Below are positions 28,363-36,411 of a DNA stretch of 61,150 nucleotides, in pieces; within the stretch, counting starts at the first letter, position 1, and each line of letters begins with the position of its first letter. Origin of the DNA: Inquilinus limosus (GTDB taxonomy: Bacteria > Pseudomonadota > Alphaproteobacteria > DSM-16000 > Inquilinaceae); assembly GCF_002195995.1 (NCBI RefSeq), contig NZ_NHON01000036.1:1-61150 (forward strand). Direction: 5' to 3'. Below the pieces are notes generated by a model. The model saw only the letters and a list, made by a program, of their open reading frames with translations. It ran no database searches and was not told the DNA's origin. Position numbers and translations under genes: made by a program.

Positions 28363-28536
28363 TCAGCGACCCGACTGCGGATAGGCAGGACCGTGCGGGT
28401 CCGCGCTCTGCAGCGCGCTCGGGCCATGCTGCGAGTGGAAGCCGGTGCGCGCCTCGGCGACGCCGGAGGCGGCGGCGACACCCAGCGCCAGCAGGGCGAC
28501 GAGGCCGATCGGGCGGACGATCTTCACGAACGACAT
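28363..28536 (-). CDS. Small secreted protein, 57 residues
   Basis: A short gene that length filters miss. It starts MSFVKIVRPIGLVALLAL at 28536 with AGAGGA seven bases upstream. The first 29 residues form a clear Sec signal peptide (positive start, hydrophobic core, cleavage near GVAEAR). The mature peptide is only about 28 residues, polar, with several His, Pro and Ser and no Cys. A hairpin follows its stop. No family recognised. Signal peptide, ribosome site and terminator together argue that it is real. It is transcribed in the same direction as the flanking kamA-like and thrB genes. Confidence 0.7.
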   Translation of the reverse strand: MSFVKIVRPIGLVALLALGVAAASGVAEARTGFHSQHGPSALQSADPHGPAYPQSGR

Positions 28537-28710
28537 GATCTGTTCCTCTTGAACGGAGACCCGGCACCGCTCCCTCGGAGCGGCAACGCCGGATCGACAG
28601 GTATGGAACTGCAGGGCCGGTGCCGGAGCGTCGCCGTGACGGGGCGTCCGCCGCTGTCCTGCCCTCCGGAATTGGGCATCGCCGGATCGGAAGTAAACTT
28701 TCGTTAAGGA

Positions 28711-28738
28711 GAATTCATGGAATTCATAATGAATTCAT
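28711..28738. repeat. Three direct copies of GAATTCAT
   Basis: GAATTCAT occurs at 28711, 28720 and 28731. Each contains the self-complementary GAATTC, and the 60-bp stretch 28690-28750 is strikingly AT-rich for this genome. It lies upstream of the small secreted protein gene and downstream of the EpmB-like gene stop at 28791. An AAGGAG followed by an ATG and an 11-codon frame is also present on the plus strand. Rest of 28537-28790: nothing recognised. Confidence 0.55.
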
Positions 28739-28790
28739 CATTACAGGCGTAATAATCGATCGGCGTCGGCCACGACCGACCGCCCCGGGC

Positions 28791-29855
28791 TCAGCCCTTC
28801 GGCGGATAGACGTGGCGGCAGCCGTTCGGATCCTCGACGGTCCAGCCCCCGGCGTCGGAGCCGTCGAGATGGTCCGGCCCGATCGGCACCTTGCCGCGGC
28901 CGCCCGGGATGTCGAGCACATAGGTCGGCTGGGCCAGGCCGGACAGCCGGCCGCGCAGCGCCTTCATGATCCGGCGGCCATCCTCGATGCCGGTGCGGAA
29001 CTGCGCCGTGCCGGGGGCGAGGTCGCCGTGATGCAGGTAATAGGGCTTGATGCGCAGGCGCACGAAATCGCGGAACAGCTGCTCCAGCACCGCCGGGTCG
29101 TCGTTGACGCCGCGCAGCAGCACGGTCTGCGACACCAGGGCGACACCGGCATCGGCGAGCCGGCGGATCGCGTCGCGCGCCGCGGGGGTCAGCTCGCGCG
29201 GATGGTTGCTGTGGATGGCCAGCCAGACGGCGCTGTCCTGCGCCTTGAGCGCGGCCACCAGCTCCGGCGTCACCCGCTCCGGCTCCACCACCGGCACGCG
29301 GCTGTGCAGCCGGACCACGCCGAGATGCGGGATGGCATCGAGCCGCGCGACCACGTCGGCCAGGCGGCGCGGCGCCAGCATCAGCGGGTCGCCGCCAGTC
29401 AGGATCGCCTCCCACACCTGCGGCCGGGCGCGGATGTAGCCGATCGCGGCGGCGAGGTCGTCCTCGCCCATCGCCTCGCCGCCGGGCCCGACCATCTCGC
29501 GCCGGAAGCAGAAGCGGCAATAGACCGGGCAGGCGTGCAGCAGCTTCAGCAGAACCCGGTCGGGATAGCGGTGGACCAGCCCCGGGATCGGACTGTGCGC
29601 CCCGTCGCCGATCGGGTCGGCCAGTTCCTCCGGCCTCGTCTCCAGCTCGGCCGCGCCGGGCACGAACTGGCGCCCGATCGGGTCGTGCGGATCGGCCGGA
29701 TCGACGAGATCCACCATCGCCGGCGTCACCGCGATGGCGTAGCGCGACGCCACGTCGCGCAGCTCCTGCAGCCGCTCATGCCCGGCCAGGCCGGCCTCGA
29801 CCAATGCCTCGGGGCTCCGCAGGCGCTGCGGCGGGAGATGTCCGTCCTTGGGCAT
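28791..29855 (-). CDS. Radical SAM EpmB-like / lysine 2,3-aminomutase-family protein
   Basis: 354 residues, starting MPKDGHLPPQRL at 29855, only two bases after the ispH stop. The radical SAM cluster motif is HACPVYCRFCFRR (CxxxCxxC), and the downstream EAILTGGDPLML, HSRVPVVEP and YYLHHGDLAPGTAQFRT segments are those of the KAM/EpmB family, with PLP Lys expected in the C-terminal part. The length fits EpmB, which converts alpha-lysine to beta-lysine for elongation factor P modification, better than catabolic aminomutases. efp and epmA are not in the window, so this role is inferred. Confidence 0.85.
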   Translation of the reverse strand: MPKDGHLPPQRLRSPEALVEAGLAGHERLQELRDVASRYAIAVTPAMVDLVDPADPHDPIGRQFVPGAAELETRPEELADPIGDGAHSPIPGLVHRYPDRVLLKLLHACPVYCRFCFRREMVGPGGEAMGEDDLAAAIGYIRARPQVWEAILTGGDPLMLAPRRLADVVARLDAIPHLGVVRLHSRVPVVEPERVTPELVAALKAQDSAVWLAIHSNHPRELTPAARDAIRRLADAGVALVSQTVLLRGVNDDPAVLEQLFRDFVRLRIKPYYLHHGDLAPGTAQFRTGIEDGRRIMKALRGRLSGLAQPTYVLDIPGGRGKVPIGPDHLDGSDAGGWTVEDPNGCRHVYPPKG

Positions 29856-29857
29856 GA

Positions 29858-30844
29858 TCAGGCGGGGCTGAGCTCGCGCGGCAGCTTGAAGGTGATGGTC
29901 TCGACCGTGACCGGCTCGGACTGGATGGTGACGGCATAGCGGTTGTGCAGCTCGCTCATCACCTCCTCGACCAGCACCTCGGGCGCCGAGGCGCCGGCGG
30001 TGATGCCGAGGGTGCCGATGCCGTCGAACCACGACCAGTCGAGATCGGCCGCCCGCTGCACCAGCATCGCCTTGTCGCAGCCGGCCCGGCGCGCGACCTC
30101 GACCAGCCGCACCGAGTTGGAGGAATTCGGCGCGCCGATCACCAGCACCGCGTCGCAATGCGGGGCGATATCCTTGATCGCCTCCTGCCGGTTGGTGGTG
30201 GCGTAGCAGATGTCCTGCTTGTTCGGCGCCGAGATGGTGGGGAACTTCGCCTTCAGCGCGTCGACGATCTCGACCGTGTCGTCCAGCGACAGCGTGGTCT
30301 GGGTGGCGAAGGCCAGGTTCTCGGGGTCCTCGACCTCCAGCGTCGCCACGTCCTCGACCGATTCGACCAGCCGGACGGCGCCGGGCGGCAGCTGGCCCAT
30401 GGTGCCGATCACCTCCGGATGGCCGGCATGGCCGATCAGGATCACGGTGTGGCCGGTGCGGAAATGGCGCTCGGCCTCGCGATGCACCTTGCTGACCAGC
30501 GGGCAGGTGGCGTCGAGATACAGGAGCTTGCGCCGCTCCGCCTCCGCCGGCACCGATTTCGGCACGCCATGGGCCGAGAACACGACCGGCGCGTCGTCCG
30601 GCACCTCGTCCAGTTCCTCGACGAAGACCGCGCCCTTGGCCTCCAGCGTCTCGACCACGAAGCGGTTGTGCACGATCTCGTGCCGGACATAGACCGGGGC
30701 GCCGTACTTCTCGATCGCCTTCTCGACGATCTGGATGGCGCGGTCGACGCCGGCGCAGAATCCGCGCGGCGAGGCCAGCATCACCGTCAAGGACGGCCGC
30801 GCGTCCCGCGCCTCCGCGCCTGCGCTTGTGCCAGCCTGTGCCAT
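29858..30844 (-). CDS. ispH: 4-hydroxy-3-methylbut-2-enyl diphosphate reductase
   Basis: 328 residues; last step of the MEP isoprenoid pathway, making IPP and DMAPP. The three cluster-binding Cys are in SPRGFCAGV (Cys30), YLDATCPLV and [11 protein letters not shown]. Other signatures are [20 protein letters not shown] and the [14 protein letters not shown] motif. Start at 30844. The next gene on this strand begins two bases after the stop, so the two are one transcript. Promoter elements must lie inside the first codons of the divergent lipoprotein gene, because only 39 bp separate the two starts. Confidence 0.97.
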   Translation of the reverse strand: MAQAGTSAGAEARDARPSLTVMLASPRGFCAGVDRAIQIVEKAIEKYGAPVYVRHEIVHNRFVVETLEAKGAVFVEELDEVPDDAPVVFSAHGVPKSVPAEAERRKLLYLDATCPLVSKVHREAERHFRTGHTVILIGHAGHPEVIGTMGQLPPGAVRLVESVEDVATLEVEDPENLAFATQTTLSLDDTVEIVDALKAKFPTISAPNKQDICYATTNRQEAIKDIAPHCDAVLVIGAPNSSNSVRLVEVARRAGCDKAMLVQRAADLDWSWFDGIGTLGITAGASAPEVLVEEVMSELHNRYAVTIQSEPVTVETITFKLPRELSPA

Positions 30845-30883
30845 TTCCTATGGTCCTGAACCCGTTGTTGAATGGAGAGGGCG

Positions 30884-31600
30884 ATGCCCGCCGAAGTCTC
30901 GCGCCGCGACCCTAATATAGGTGCTCTCTCAAGAAAAGCGCGGTACGGCGTCTCAGGGTGTCTCGCTTCGAGACGATTCTGGGCCGGCGCCCCCCTCCTG
31001 CTGCTCACAGGACTAGCAGCCTGTGGTGGCGAGAATGCGGCGCAGCAGGCCGGGCTGCGCTGCCCGCAGATCGTCATCCCGCAGGAGGCGGCGATCTACG
31101 ACGTGGTGCGCAACAACAGCACCAGCCCGAAGGACGTGCTGGTCGAGGCGCGGATCACCAACACCCGCGGCGGCTGCAGCTATGCCGACAAATCGGTGAC
31201 GATGGACGTGAATGTCGAGTTCACCGCCTGGCGCGGCCCGGCCGCATGGCTGGAGAAGGACGTCCCGGCGCAGTACTTCGTCGCCGTGACCGACGCCCAG
31301 GACCGGATCCTGAACAAGGCCGTGTTCGACGTGAAGATCCCGATGCCCAAGCTGCAGGTCACCCCGAAGGAGAGCATTCAGGAGCCGCTGGAGCAGGTGA
31401 TCCCGGTGTCCAGCCCGCAGGAGGGCGGCTCCTACAAGATCATGATCGGCTTCCAGCTGTCGCCGCAGCAGCTCGAGTTCAACAAGCACCGCAACGACCC
31501 GCGCACGCCGGGCGCCGCGGCCCAGGCCGCCGGCCGCCGGACCATCGCCCCGGTGATCCCCGACCCGCGCGACCCGGACACCAGCCTGCCGCCCCAGTGA
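30884..31600 (+). CDS. Predicted lipoprotein, unknown function
   Basis: 238 residues from the ATG at 30884 (GGAGAGG upstream is better placed for it than for the ATG at 30872). A hydrophobic segment ends in the lipobox LTGLAAC, so the mature protein begins at the Cys near residue 46; the preceding region is unusually long. After it come RCPQIVIPQEAAIYDVVRN and a beta-rich domain with VEARITNTRGGCSY. A Pro-rich tail (residues about 210-238) ends it. Family known only as hypothetical in alphaproteobacteria, to my recollection. Divergent from ispH. Confidence 0.72.
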   Translation: MPAEVSRRDPNIGALSRKARYGVSGCLASRRFWAGAPLLLLTGLAACGGENAAQQAGLRCPQIVIPQEAAIYDVVRNNSTSPKDVLVEARITNTRGGCSYADKSVTMDVNVEFTAWRGPAAWLEKDVPAQYFVAVTDAQDRILNKAVFDVKIPMPKLQVTPKESIQEPLEQVIPVSSPQEGGSYKIMIGFQLSPQQLEFNKHRNDPRTPGAAAQAAGRRTIAPVIPDPRDPDTSLPPQ

Positions 31601-31653
31601 CGGGCGGCCATGACGGGCAGCAGTGACGGCGACGGAACGAGAAACGTCGCGGA

Positions 31654-31687
31654 TTGACTTTTCCGGCGCGGCGGACGACTGTCCGCC
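31654..31687 (+). promoter_or_regulatory. Possible promoter region of the gcv operon, with hairpin
   Basis: TTGACT (31654-31659) fits a -35 box, but no convincing -10 is at the right spacing. It is followed by a perfect inverted repeat GGCGGAC-GACT-GTCCGCC (31670-31687), which could instead end transcription from the lipoprotein gene. Both readings are tentative. Confidence 0.35.
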
Positions 31688-31710
31688 AGCGCATTGATAC
31701 GGCCTACGAC

Positions 31711-31900
31711 CCTGGCGGGAGAGACCGGGACCGCGTGAGCGGAACCGGCGCCGAAGGAGCAAACGCCCCGGAAACTCTCAGGCCAAAGGACCGCCAAGGG
31801 TAAGGCACTCTGGAGAGCAGGTCGCGACGCCCGTCGCGGCCTCACCGATGGGGTAAGCCGGACAGAGTTCCCGGCGATTCTCTCAGGTCCCAGACAGAGG
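31711..31900 (+). promoter_or_regulatory. Tandem glycine riboswitch
   Basis: Two glycine aptamers in a row, recognised by the conserved core of each. Aptamer 1 (about 31711-31801) has GCGGGAGAGACC, CGCCGAAGGAGCAAAC and GAAACTCTCAGG with CAAAGGACCGC. Aptamer 2 (about 31808-31900) has TCTGGAGAGC, CACCGATGGGGTAAGCC, and GATTCTCTCAGGTCCCAGA. The short linker between them (GGTAAGGCA) is usual. It lies directly before the glycine cleavage operon and is expected to turn it on when glycine is abundant. The terminator listed next is its output. Confidence 0.95.
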
Positions 31901-31939
31901 GGGTGGCGCGCGGGAATGGTCCCGCACGCCCACCTTTTT
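31901..31939 (+). terminator. Riboswitch expression-platform terminator
   Basis: GGTGGCG-C-GCGGGA and TCCCGC-A-CG-C-CCACC form a stem with one mismatch and one bulge around ATGG, followed by TTTTT at 31935-31939. It ends 20 bp before the gcvT start. Glycine binding should prevent this hairpin. Confidence 0.8.
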
Positions 31940-31959
31940 GTCGACGAGGACCCGGGACC

Positions 31960-33078
31960 GTGACCGATACCCCCCTGCAGCGCACCCCGCTCTACGACCT
32001 GCATGTCGAGCTGGGCGGCAAGCTGGTCCCCTTCGCCGGCTACGAGATGCCGGTGCAGTACCCGCTGGGCATCCTCAAGGAACACCTGCACACCCGCGCC
32101 GAGGCCGGGCTGTTCGACGTCAGCCATATGGGCCAGGCCTGGCTGGAGGCCGAGCCGGGGCAGGATGCCGCGGCGCTGATCGAAACGCTGGTGCCGGGCG
32201 ACATCGCCGGGCTGGCGCCGGGCCGCATCCGCTATTCCCTGCTGCTGAACGACGAGGGCGGCATCCTCGACGACCTGATGATCACCCGAACCGTCGACCC
32301 GGCGCGGCTGTTCCTGGTGGTCAACGCCGCCTGCAAGGATGCCGACTTCGCGCACATCGCCGCCAAGCTGGCCGGCCGCGCCCGGCTGGTGCGGCTGGAC
32401 GACCGCGCCCTGATCGCGCTGCAGGGCCCGAAGGCCGCGGCCGTGCTGGCCCGCCACGCCTTCGGCGCCGACGACCTGGCCTTCATGGAATCCGGCACCT
32501 TCGCGCTCGACCGGGTGGAATGCATGATCAGCCGGTCCGGCTATACCGGCGAGGACGGGTTCGAGATCTCGGTCCCGGCCGAGGAGGCCGAGCGCGTCAC
32601 CCGGCTGCTGCTGGCCGAGCCGGAAGTGGCGCCGATCGGCCTGGGCGCCCGCGATTCGCTGCGGCTGGAGGCGGGGTTGTGCCTCTACGGCCACGACATC
32701 GACACCACCACCACCCCGGTCGAGGCCGGGCTGTCCTGGACCATCGGCAAGCGCCGCCGCGCCGAGGGCGGCTTCCCCGGCGCCGGGCGGATCCTGCAGC
32801 AGCTGGCCGAGGGCCCGGCGCGCAAGCGCGTCGGCATCCGGCCCGAGGGCCGCGCCCCCGCGCGGGAAGGGACCCTCATTCTCTCCGCTGACGGCCGCGA
32901 GATCGGCCGCGTCACCTCCGGCGGCTTCGGCCCCTCGGTCGGCGCCCCGGTCACAATGGGTTATGTCGAATCCGGCTTCGCCGCGCCTGGGACTGCTGTC
33001 ACCCTTCTGATCCGTGACAAGGCGCATCCGGCCGCGGTGGCCGCCCTGCCCTTCGTCGCGCCGAACTTCCACCGCTGA
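31960..33078 (+). CDS. gcvT: Aminomethyltransferase (glycine cleavage T protein)
   Basis: 372 residues from a GTG at 31960. The open frame extends to an ATG at 31903, but that lies inside the riboswitch terminator, so GTG with GAGGA ten bases upstream is chosen; VTDTPLQRTPLYDLHVELGG is where family similarity begins. The protein moves the aminomethyl carbon from GcvH to tetrahydrofolate. MISRSGYTGEDGFEIS and the C-terminal barrel are typical. First gene of gcvT-gcvH-gcvPA-gcvPB. Confidence 0.96.
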   Translation: MTDTPLQRTPLYDLHVELGGKLVPFAGYEMPVQYPLGILKEHLHTRAEAGLFDVSHMGQAWLEAEPGQDAAALIETLVPGDIAGLAPGRIRYSLLLNDEGGILDDLMITRTVDPARLFLVVNAACKDADFAHIAAKLAGRARLVRLDDRALIALQGPKAAAVLARHAFGADDLAFMESGTFALDRVECMISRSGYTGEDGFEISVPAEEAERVTRLLLAEPEVAPIGLGARDSLRLEAGLCLYGHDIDTTTTPVEAGLSWTIGKRRRAEGGFPGAGRILQQLAEGPARKRVGIRPEGRAPAREGTLILSADGREIGRVTSGGFGPSVGAPVTMGYVESGFAAPGTAVTLLIRDKAHPAAVAALPFVAPNFHR

Positions 33079-33098
33079 CCTGACAGGGAGCCAGCAGC

Positions 33099-33485
33099 AT
33101 GAGCAACGTCCCGAACGATCTGAAATATTCCGAGGACCATGAGTGGGTCCGCGTCGAGGCTGACGGAACCGCCACCGTCGGCATCACCGACCACGCGCAG
33201 AAGACGCTGGGCGACATCGTCTTCGTCGAGATGCCCGAGGTCGGGAAGAAGTTCGAGGCCGGCGAACCGATCGGCGTGGTCGAATCGGTCAAGGCGGCGA
33301 GCGACATCTTCACCCCCGTCGGCGGCGCGATCATCGCGTTCAACGAGGATGTCTCCGAATCGCCGGAGATGGTGAACGACGACCCGTATGGCGACGCCTG
33401 GATCTACAAGATCAAGATGTCCAACAAGGCCGATCTCGACAAGCTCCTCAGCCCCGACGCCTACGCCAAACTCATTGCCGAGTGA
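33099..33485 (+). CDS. gcvH: Glycine cleavage system H protein
   Basis: 128 residues; the lipoyl-carrying shuttle of the complex. The lipoyl-accepting Lys65 is in [11 protein letters not shown], and the N-terminal [11 protein letters not shown] is the standard opening. The C-terminal helix ends [13 protein letters not shown]. Spacing of 20 bp to gcvT and 9 bp to gcvPA places it in one transcript. Confidence 0.98.
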   Translation: MSNVPNDLKYSEDHEWVRVEADGTATVGITDHAQKTLGDIVFVEMPEVGKKFEAGEPIGVVESVKAASDIFTPVGGAIIAFNEDVSESPEMVNDDPYGDAWIYKIKMSNKADLDKLLSPDAYAKLIAE

Positions 33486-33494
33486 CAAGCACCG

Positions 33495-34841
33495 ATGCGT
33501 TATTTGCCCCTGACCGAAGCCGACCGCCGCGAGATGATCGCGGCGGTCGGTGCCGGCTCGATCGACGAGCTGTTCCGCGACGTGCCGCAGAGCGCGCGTC
33601 TGCCCGGCCCCCTGACGGAGCTGCCGCCGCACCAGGGCGAGCTGGAGGTGGAGCGCGCGCTGGGCGCCATGGCCGCCAAGAACGTGCCGGCCGGATCGGT
33701 CCCGTTCTTCTGCGGCGCCGGCGCCTATCGCCACCACGTGCCGGCCACGGTCGACTACCTGATCCAGCGCGGCGAGTTCCTGACCAGCTACACACCGTAC
33801 CAGCCCGAGGTCACCCAGGGCACGCTGCAGTACCTGTTCGAGTTCCAGACCCAGGTCGCGCTGCTGACCGGGATGGAGGTCGCCAACGCCTCGATGTATG
33901 ACGGCTCCACCGCCTGCGCCGAGGCCATCATGATGGCGAACCGCGTGACCCGCCGGTCGCGCGCGGTGATCTCCGGCGGGCTGCACCCGCAGTATCGCGA
34001 CGTCTGCCGCACCCATGCCGACTTCACCGGCTTCACCCTGGACGAGGCGGTGCCGAACCCCGACGGGGTCGAGGACCTGGCCGGCCGGATCGACGGCGAG
34101 ACCTCCTGCGTCGTGGTCCAGAACCCGTCGGTGTTCGGCCATGTGCACGACCTGTCGGCCCTGGCCGAGGCCTGCCACGCCAAGGGCGCGCTGCTGGTCG
34201 TCGTGGTCACCGAGGTGGTGTCGCTGGGCCTGATGACCCCGCCAGGCGAGATGGGCGCGGACATCGTGGTCTGCGAGGGCCAGTCGATCGGCAACGCGCT
34301 GAACTTCGGCGGCCCCTATGTCGGCCTGTTCGCGACGCGCGAGAAGTTCCTGCGCCAGATGCCGGGCCGGCTGTGCGGCCAGACCGTCGACGCCGAGGGC
34401 AAGCGCGGCTATGTGCTGACCCTGTCGACCCGCGAGCAGCACATCCGCCGCGAGAAGGCGACCAGCAACATCTGCACCAACAGCGGCCTGTGCGCGCTGG
34501 CCTTCACCATCCACCTGTCCCTCTTGGGCGAGGCGGGCTTCACGAAGCTGGCGCGGATCAACCACGCCAAGGCCGTGACCCTGGCCGCCAAGCTGGCCAA
34601 GGTGCCGGGCGTGGCGGTGCTGAACGACAGCTTCTTCAACGAGATCACCATCCGCCTGCCGAAGCCGGCCGAGCCGGTGATCGACGCGCTGGCCAGGCGC
34701 AACGTCCTGGGCGGCGTGCCGGTCAGCCGGATCTACGCCAACCGCCCGGCCTTCGCCGACCTGCTGCTGGTGGCGGCGACCGAGACCAACACCGAGGCCG
34801 ATATCGACGCGCTGTGCGCCGGCCTGTCGGAGGTGCTGTGA
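33495..34841 (+). CDS. gcvPA: Glycine dehydrogenase (decarboxylating) subunit 1
   Basis: 448 residues, the N-terminal half of the P protein in its split form. Starts [53 protein letters not shown] and [11 protein letters not shown] are family hallmarks. Together with GcvPB it forms an alpha2-beta2 PLP enzyme that decarboxylates glycine. Its stop TGA shares one base with the ATG of gcvPB (TGATG), giving tight stoichiometric coupling. Confidence 0.97.
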   Translation: MRYLPLTEADRREMIAAVGAGSIDELFRDVPQSARLPGPLTELPPHQGELEVERALGAMAAKNVPAGSVPFFCGAGAYRHHVPATVDYLIQRGEFLTSYTPYQPEVTQGTLQYLFEFQTQVALLTGMEVANASMYDGSTACAEAIMMANRVTRRSRAVISGGLHPQYRDVCRTHADFTGFTLDEAVPNPDGVEDLAGRIDGETSCVVVQNPSVFGHVHDLSALAEACHAKGALLVVVVTEVVSLGLMTPPGEMGADIVVCEGQSIGNALNFGGPYVGLFATREKFLRQMPGRLCGQTVDAEGKRGYVLTLSTREQHIRREKATSNICTNSGLCALAFTIHLSLLGEAGFTKLARINHAKAVTLAAKLAKVPGVAVLNDSFFNEITIRLPKPAEPVIDALARRNVLGGVPVSRIYANRPAFADLLLVAATETNTEADIDALCAGLSEVL

Positions 34842-36367
34842 TGACTGAAGTCGCTACCTTCACCGGCAATCGCGGCCTGGACATCGAAGAGAAGCTGATC
34901 TTCGAGCAGGACAGCCCCGGCCATTGCGGCGTCGACCTGCCGGAGCCCACGACCGACGAGCTGCGCCTGGGCGGCGTCAAGCCGCGCGGCGGGGTCGGCC
35001 TGCCCGGCCTGGCAGAGCCGACGGTGATGCGCCACTACACCCGCCTGTCGCGGATGAACATGGCGATCGACACCGCGCTGTACCCGCTCGGCTCCTGCAC
35101 CATGAAGCACAATCCGCGGCTGAACGAGCGGATGGCCCGGCTGCCCGGCTTCGCCGACATCCACCCGTTGCAGCCGGTCGCGACCGTGCAGGGCGCGCTG
35201 GAGCTGATCGACACGCTGGCACATTGGCTGAAGACGCTGACCGCCATGCCGGCCGTGGCCCTGTCCCCGGCCGCCGGCGCGCATGGCGAGCTGTGCGGCA
35301 TGATGGCGATCCACGCCGCCCAGGAGGCCCGTGGCGAGGGCCATCGCCGGCGGGTGCTGGTGCCGGAATCGGCGCATGGCACCAACCCGGCGACGGCGGC
35401 GGCGATCGGCTACACCGTCGACGCCATCCCGGCGACCGCGGACGGCCATGTCGACCTCGCCGCGCTGAAGGCCAAGCTGGGGCCGGACGTGGCGGCGATC
35501 ATGCTGACCAACCCGAACACCTGCGGCCTGTTCGAGCGCGACATCGTCGAGATCGCGCGGGTGGTGCATGAAGCCGGCGCCTTCTTCTACTGCGACGGCG
35601 CCAACTTCAACGCCATCGTCGGCCGGGTGCGCCCGGGTGACCTCGGCGTCGACGCCATGCACATCAACCTGCACAAGACCTTCTCCACCCCGCATGGCGG
35701 CGGCGGCCCGGGCTCCGGCCCGGTGGTGCTGTCGGCGGCGCTGGCCCCCTACGCCCCGATCTCGGCCGTGGTGCATGACGCCAACGGCTTCCGCGTCGCC
35801 GAGCACAAGGGCCGCGACGGCGCGCCGGAGCACAGCTTCGGCCGGCTGAAGGCGTTCCACGGCCAGATGGGCATGTTCGTCCGCGCCCTGGCCTACATGA
35901 TGAGCCACGGCGCCGACGGGCTGTGGCAGGTGGCCAGCGACGCGGTGCTGAACGCCAACTATGTGCAGGCCCGCCTGAAGGACGTGCTGACCCCGGCCTT
36001 CGACAACGGCTATTGCATGCATGAGGCGCTGTTCGACGACCGGGCGCTGAAGGACACGGGCGTGACCACGCTCGACATCGCCAAGGCGATGATCGACGAG
36101 GGCTTCCACCCGATGACCATGTACTTCCCGCTGGTCGTGCACGGCGCGATGCTGATCGAGCCGACCGAGACCGAGAGCAAGGCCACGCTGGACCAGTTCA
36201 TCGGCATGATGCGGTCGCTGGTGGAGAAGGCGAAGTCCGGCCAGGCGGAGTGGTTCAAGGGCGCGCCCTACCACGCCCCGCGCCGACGCCTGGACGAGAC
36301 CGGCGCCGCCCGCAAGCCGGTGCTGCGCTGGACGCCCGACGCCCCGCTGGCCCAGGCGGCGGAGTAG
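34841..36367 (+). CDS. gcvPB: Glycine dehydrogenase (decarboxylating) subunit 2
   Basis: 508 residues, the PLP-bearing half. The cofactor lysine is Lys279 in INLHKTFSTPHGGGGPG. The YPLGSCTMKHNPR, SPAAGAHGELCGM and ESAHGTNPATA motifs are typical. Start at 34841 overlaps the gcvPA stop; a longer in-frame extension into gcvPA is a shadow. A strong hairpin follows six bases after the stop. Confidence 0.97.
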   Translation: MTEVATFTGNRGLDIEEKLIFEQDSPGHCGVDLPEPTTDELRLGGVKPRGGVGLPGLAEPTVMRHYTRLSRMNMAIDTALYPLGSCTMKHNPRLNERMARLPGFADIHPLQPVATVQGALELIDTLAHWLKTLTAMPAVALSPAAGAHGELCGMMAIHAAQEARGEGHRRRVLVPESAHGTNPATAAAIGYTVDAIPATADGHVDLAALKAKLGPDVAAIMLTNPNTCGLFERDIVEIARVVHEAGAFFYCDGANFNAIVGRVRPGDLGVDAMHINLHKTFSTPHGGGGPGSGPVVLSAALAPYAPISAVVHDANGFRVAEHKGRDGAPEHSFGRLKAFHGQMGMFVRALAYMMSHGADGLWQVASDAVLNANYVQARLKDVLTPAFDNGYCMHEALFDDRALKDTGVTTLDIAKAMIDEGFHPMTMYFPLVVHGAMLIEPTETESKATLDQFIGMMRSLVEKAKSGQAEWFKGAPYHAPRRRLDETGAARKPVLRWTPDAPLAQAAE

Positions 36368-36372
36368 CGGCC

Positions 36373-36404
36373 GGCGGCGGTCCTTCGCAGGGAGGACCGC
36401 CGCC
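36373..36404. terminator. Strong hairpin between the gcv operon and converging hydrolase gene
   Basis: An 11-bp perfect stem GGCGGCGGTCC/GGACCGCCGCC with a 10-nt loop, starting six bases after the gcvPB stop and ending eight bases before the stop of the opposing gene. It can serve both. The 3' side on the plus strand is ATCCTCCTC rather than a run of T. Confidence 0.65.
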
Positions 36405-36411
36405 ATCCTCC

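Noticed and set aside
28717-28752. 11-codon frame MEFIMNSSLQA with AAGGAG site as a leader peptide
   Set aside because: No plus-strand gene follows for it to regulate; kept only as part of the AT-rich island observation.
30958-31626. Alternative plus-strand frame within the lipoprotein gene
   Set aside because: Arg/Pro/Gly-rich shadow without lipobox or family features.
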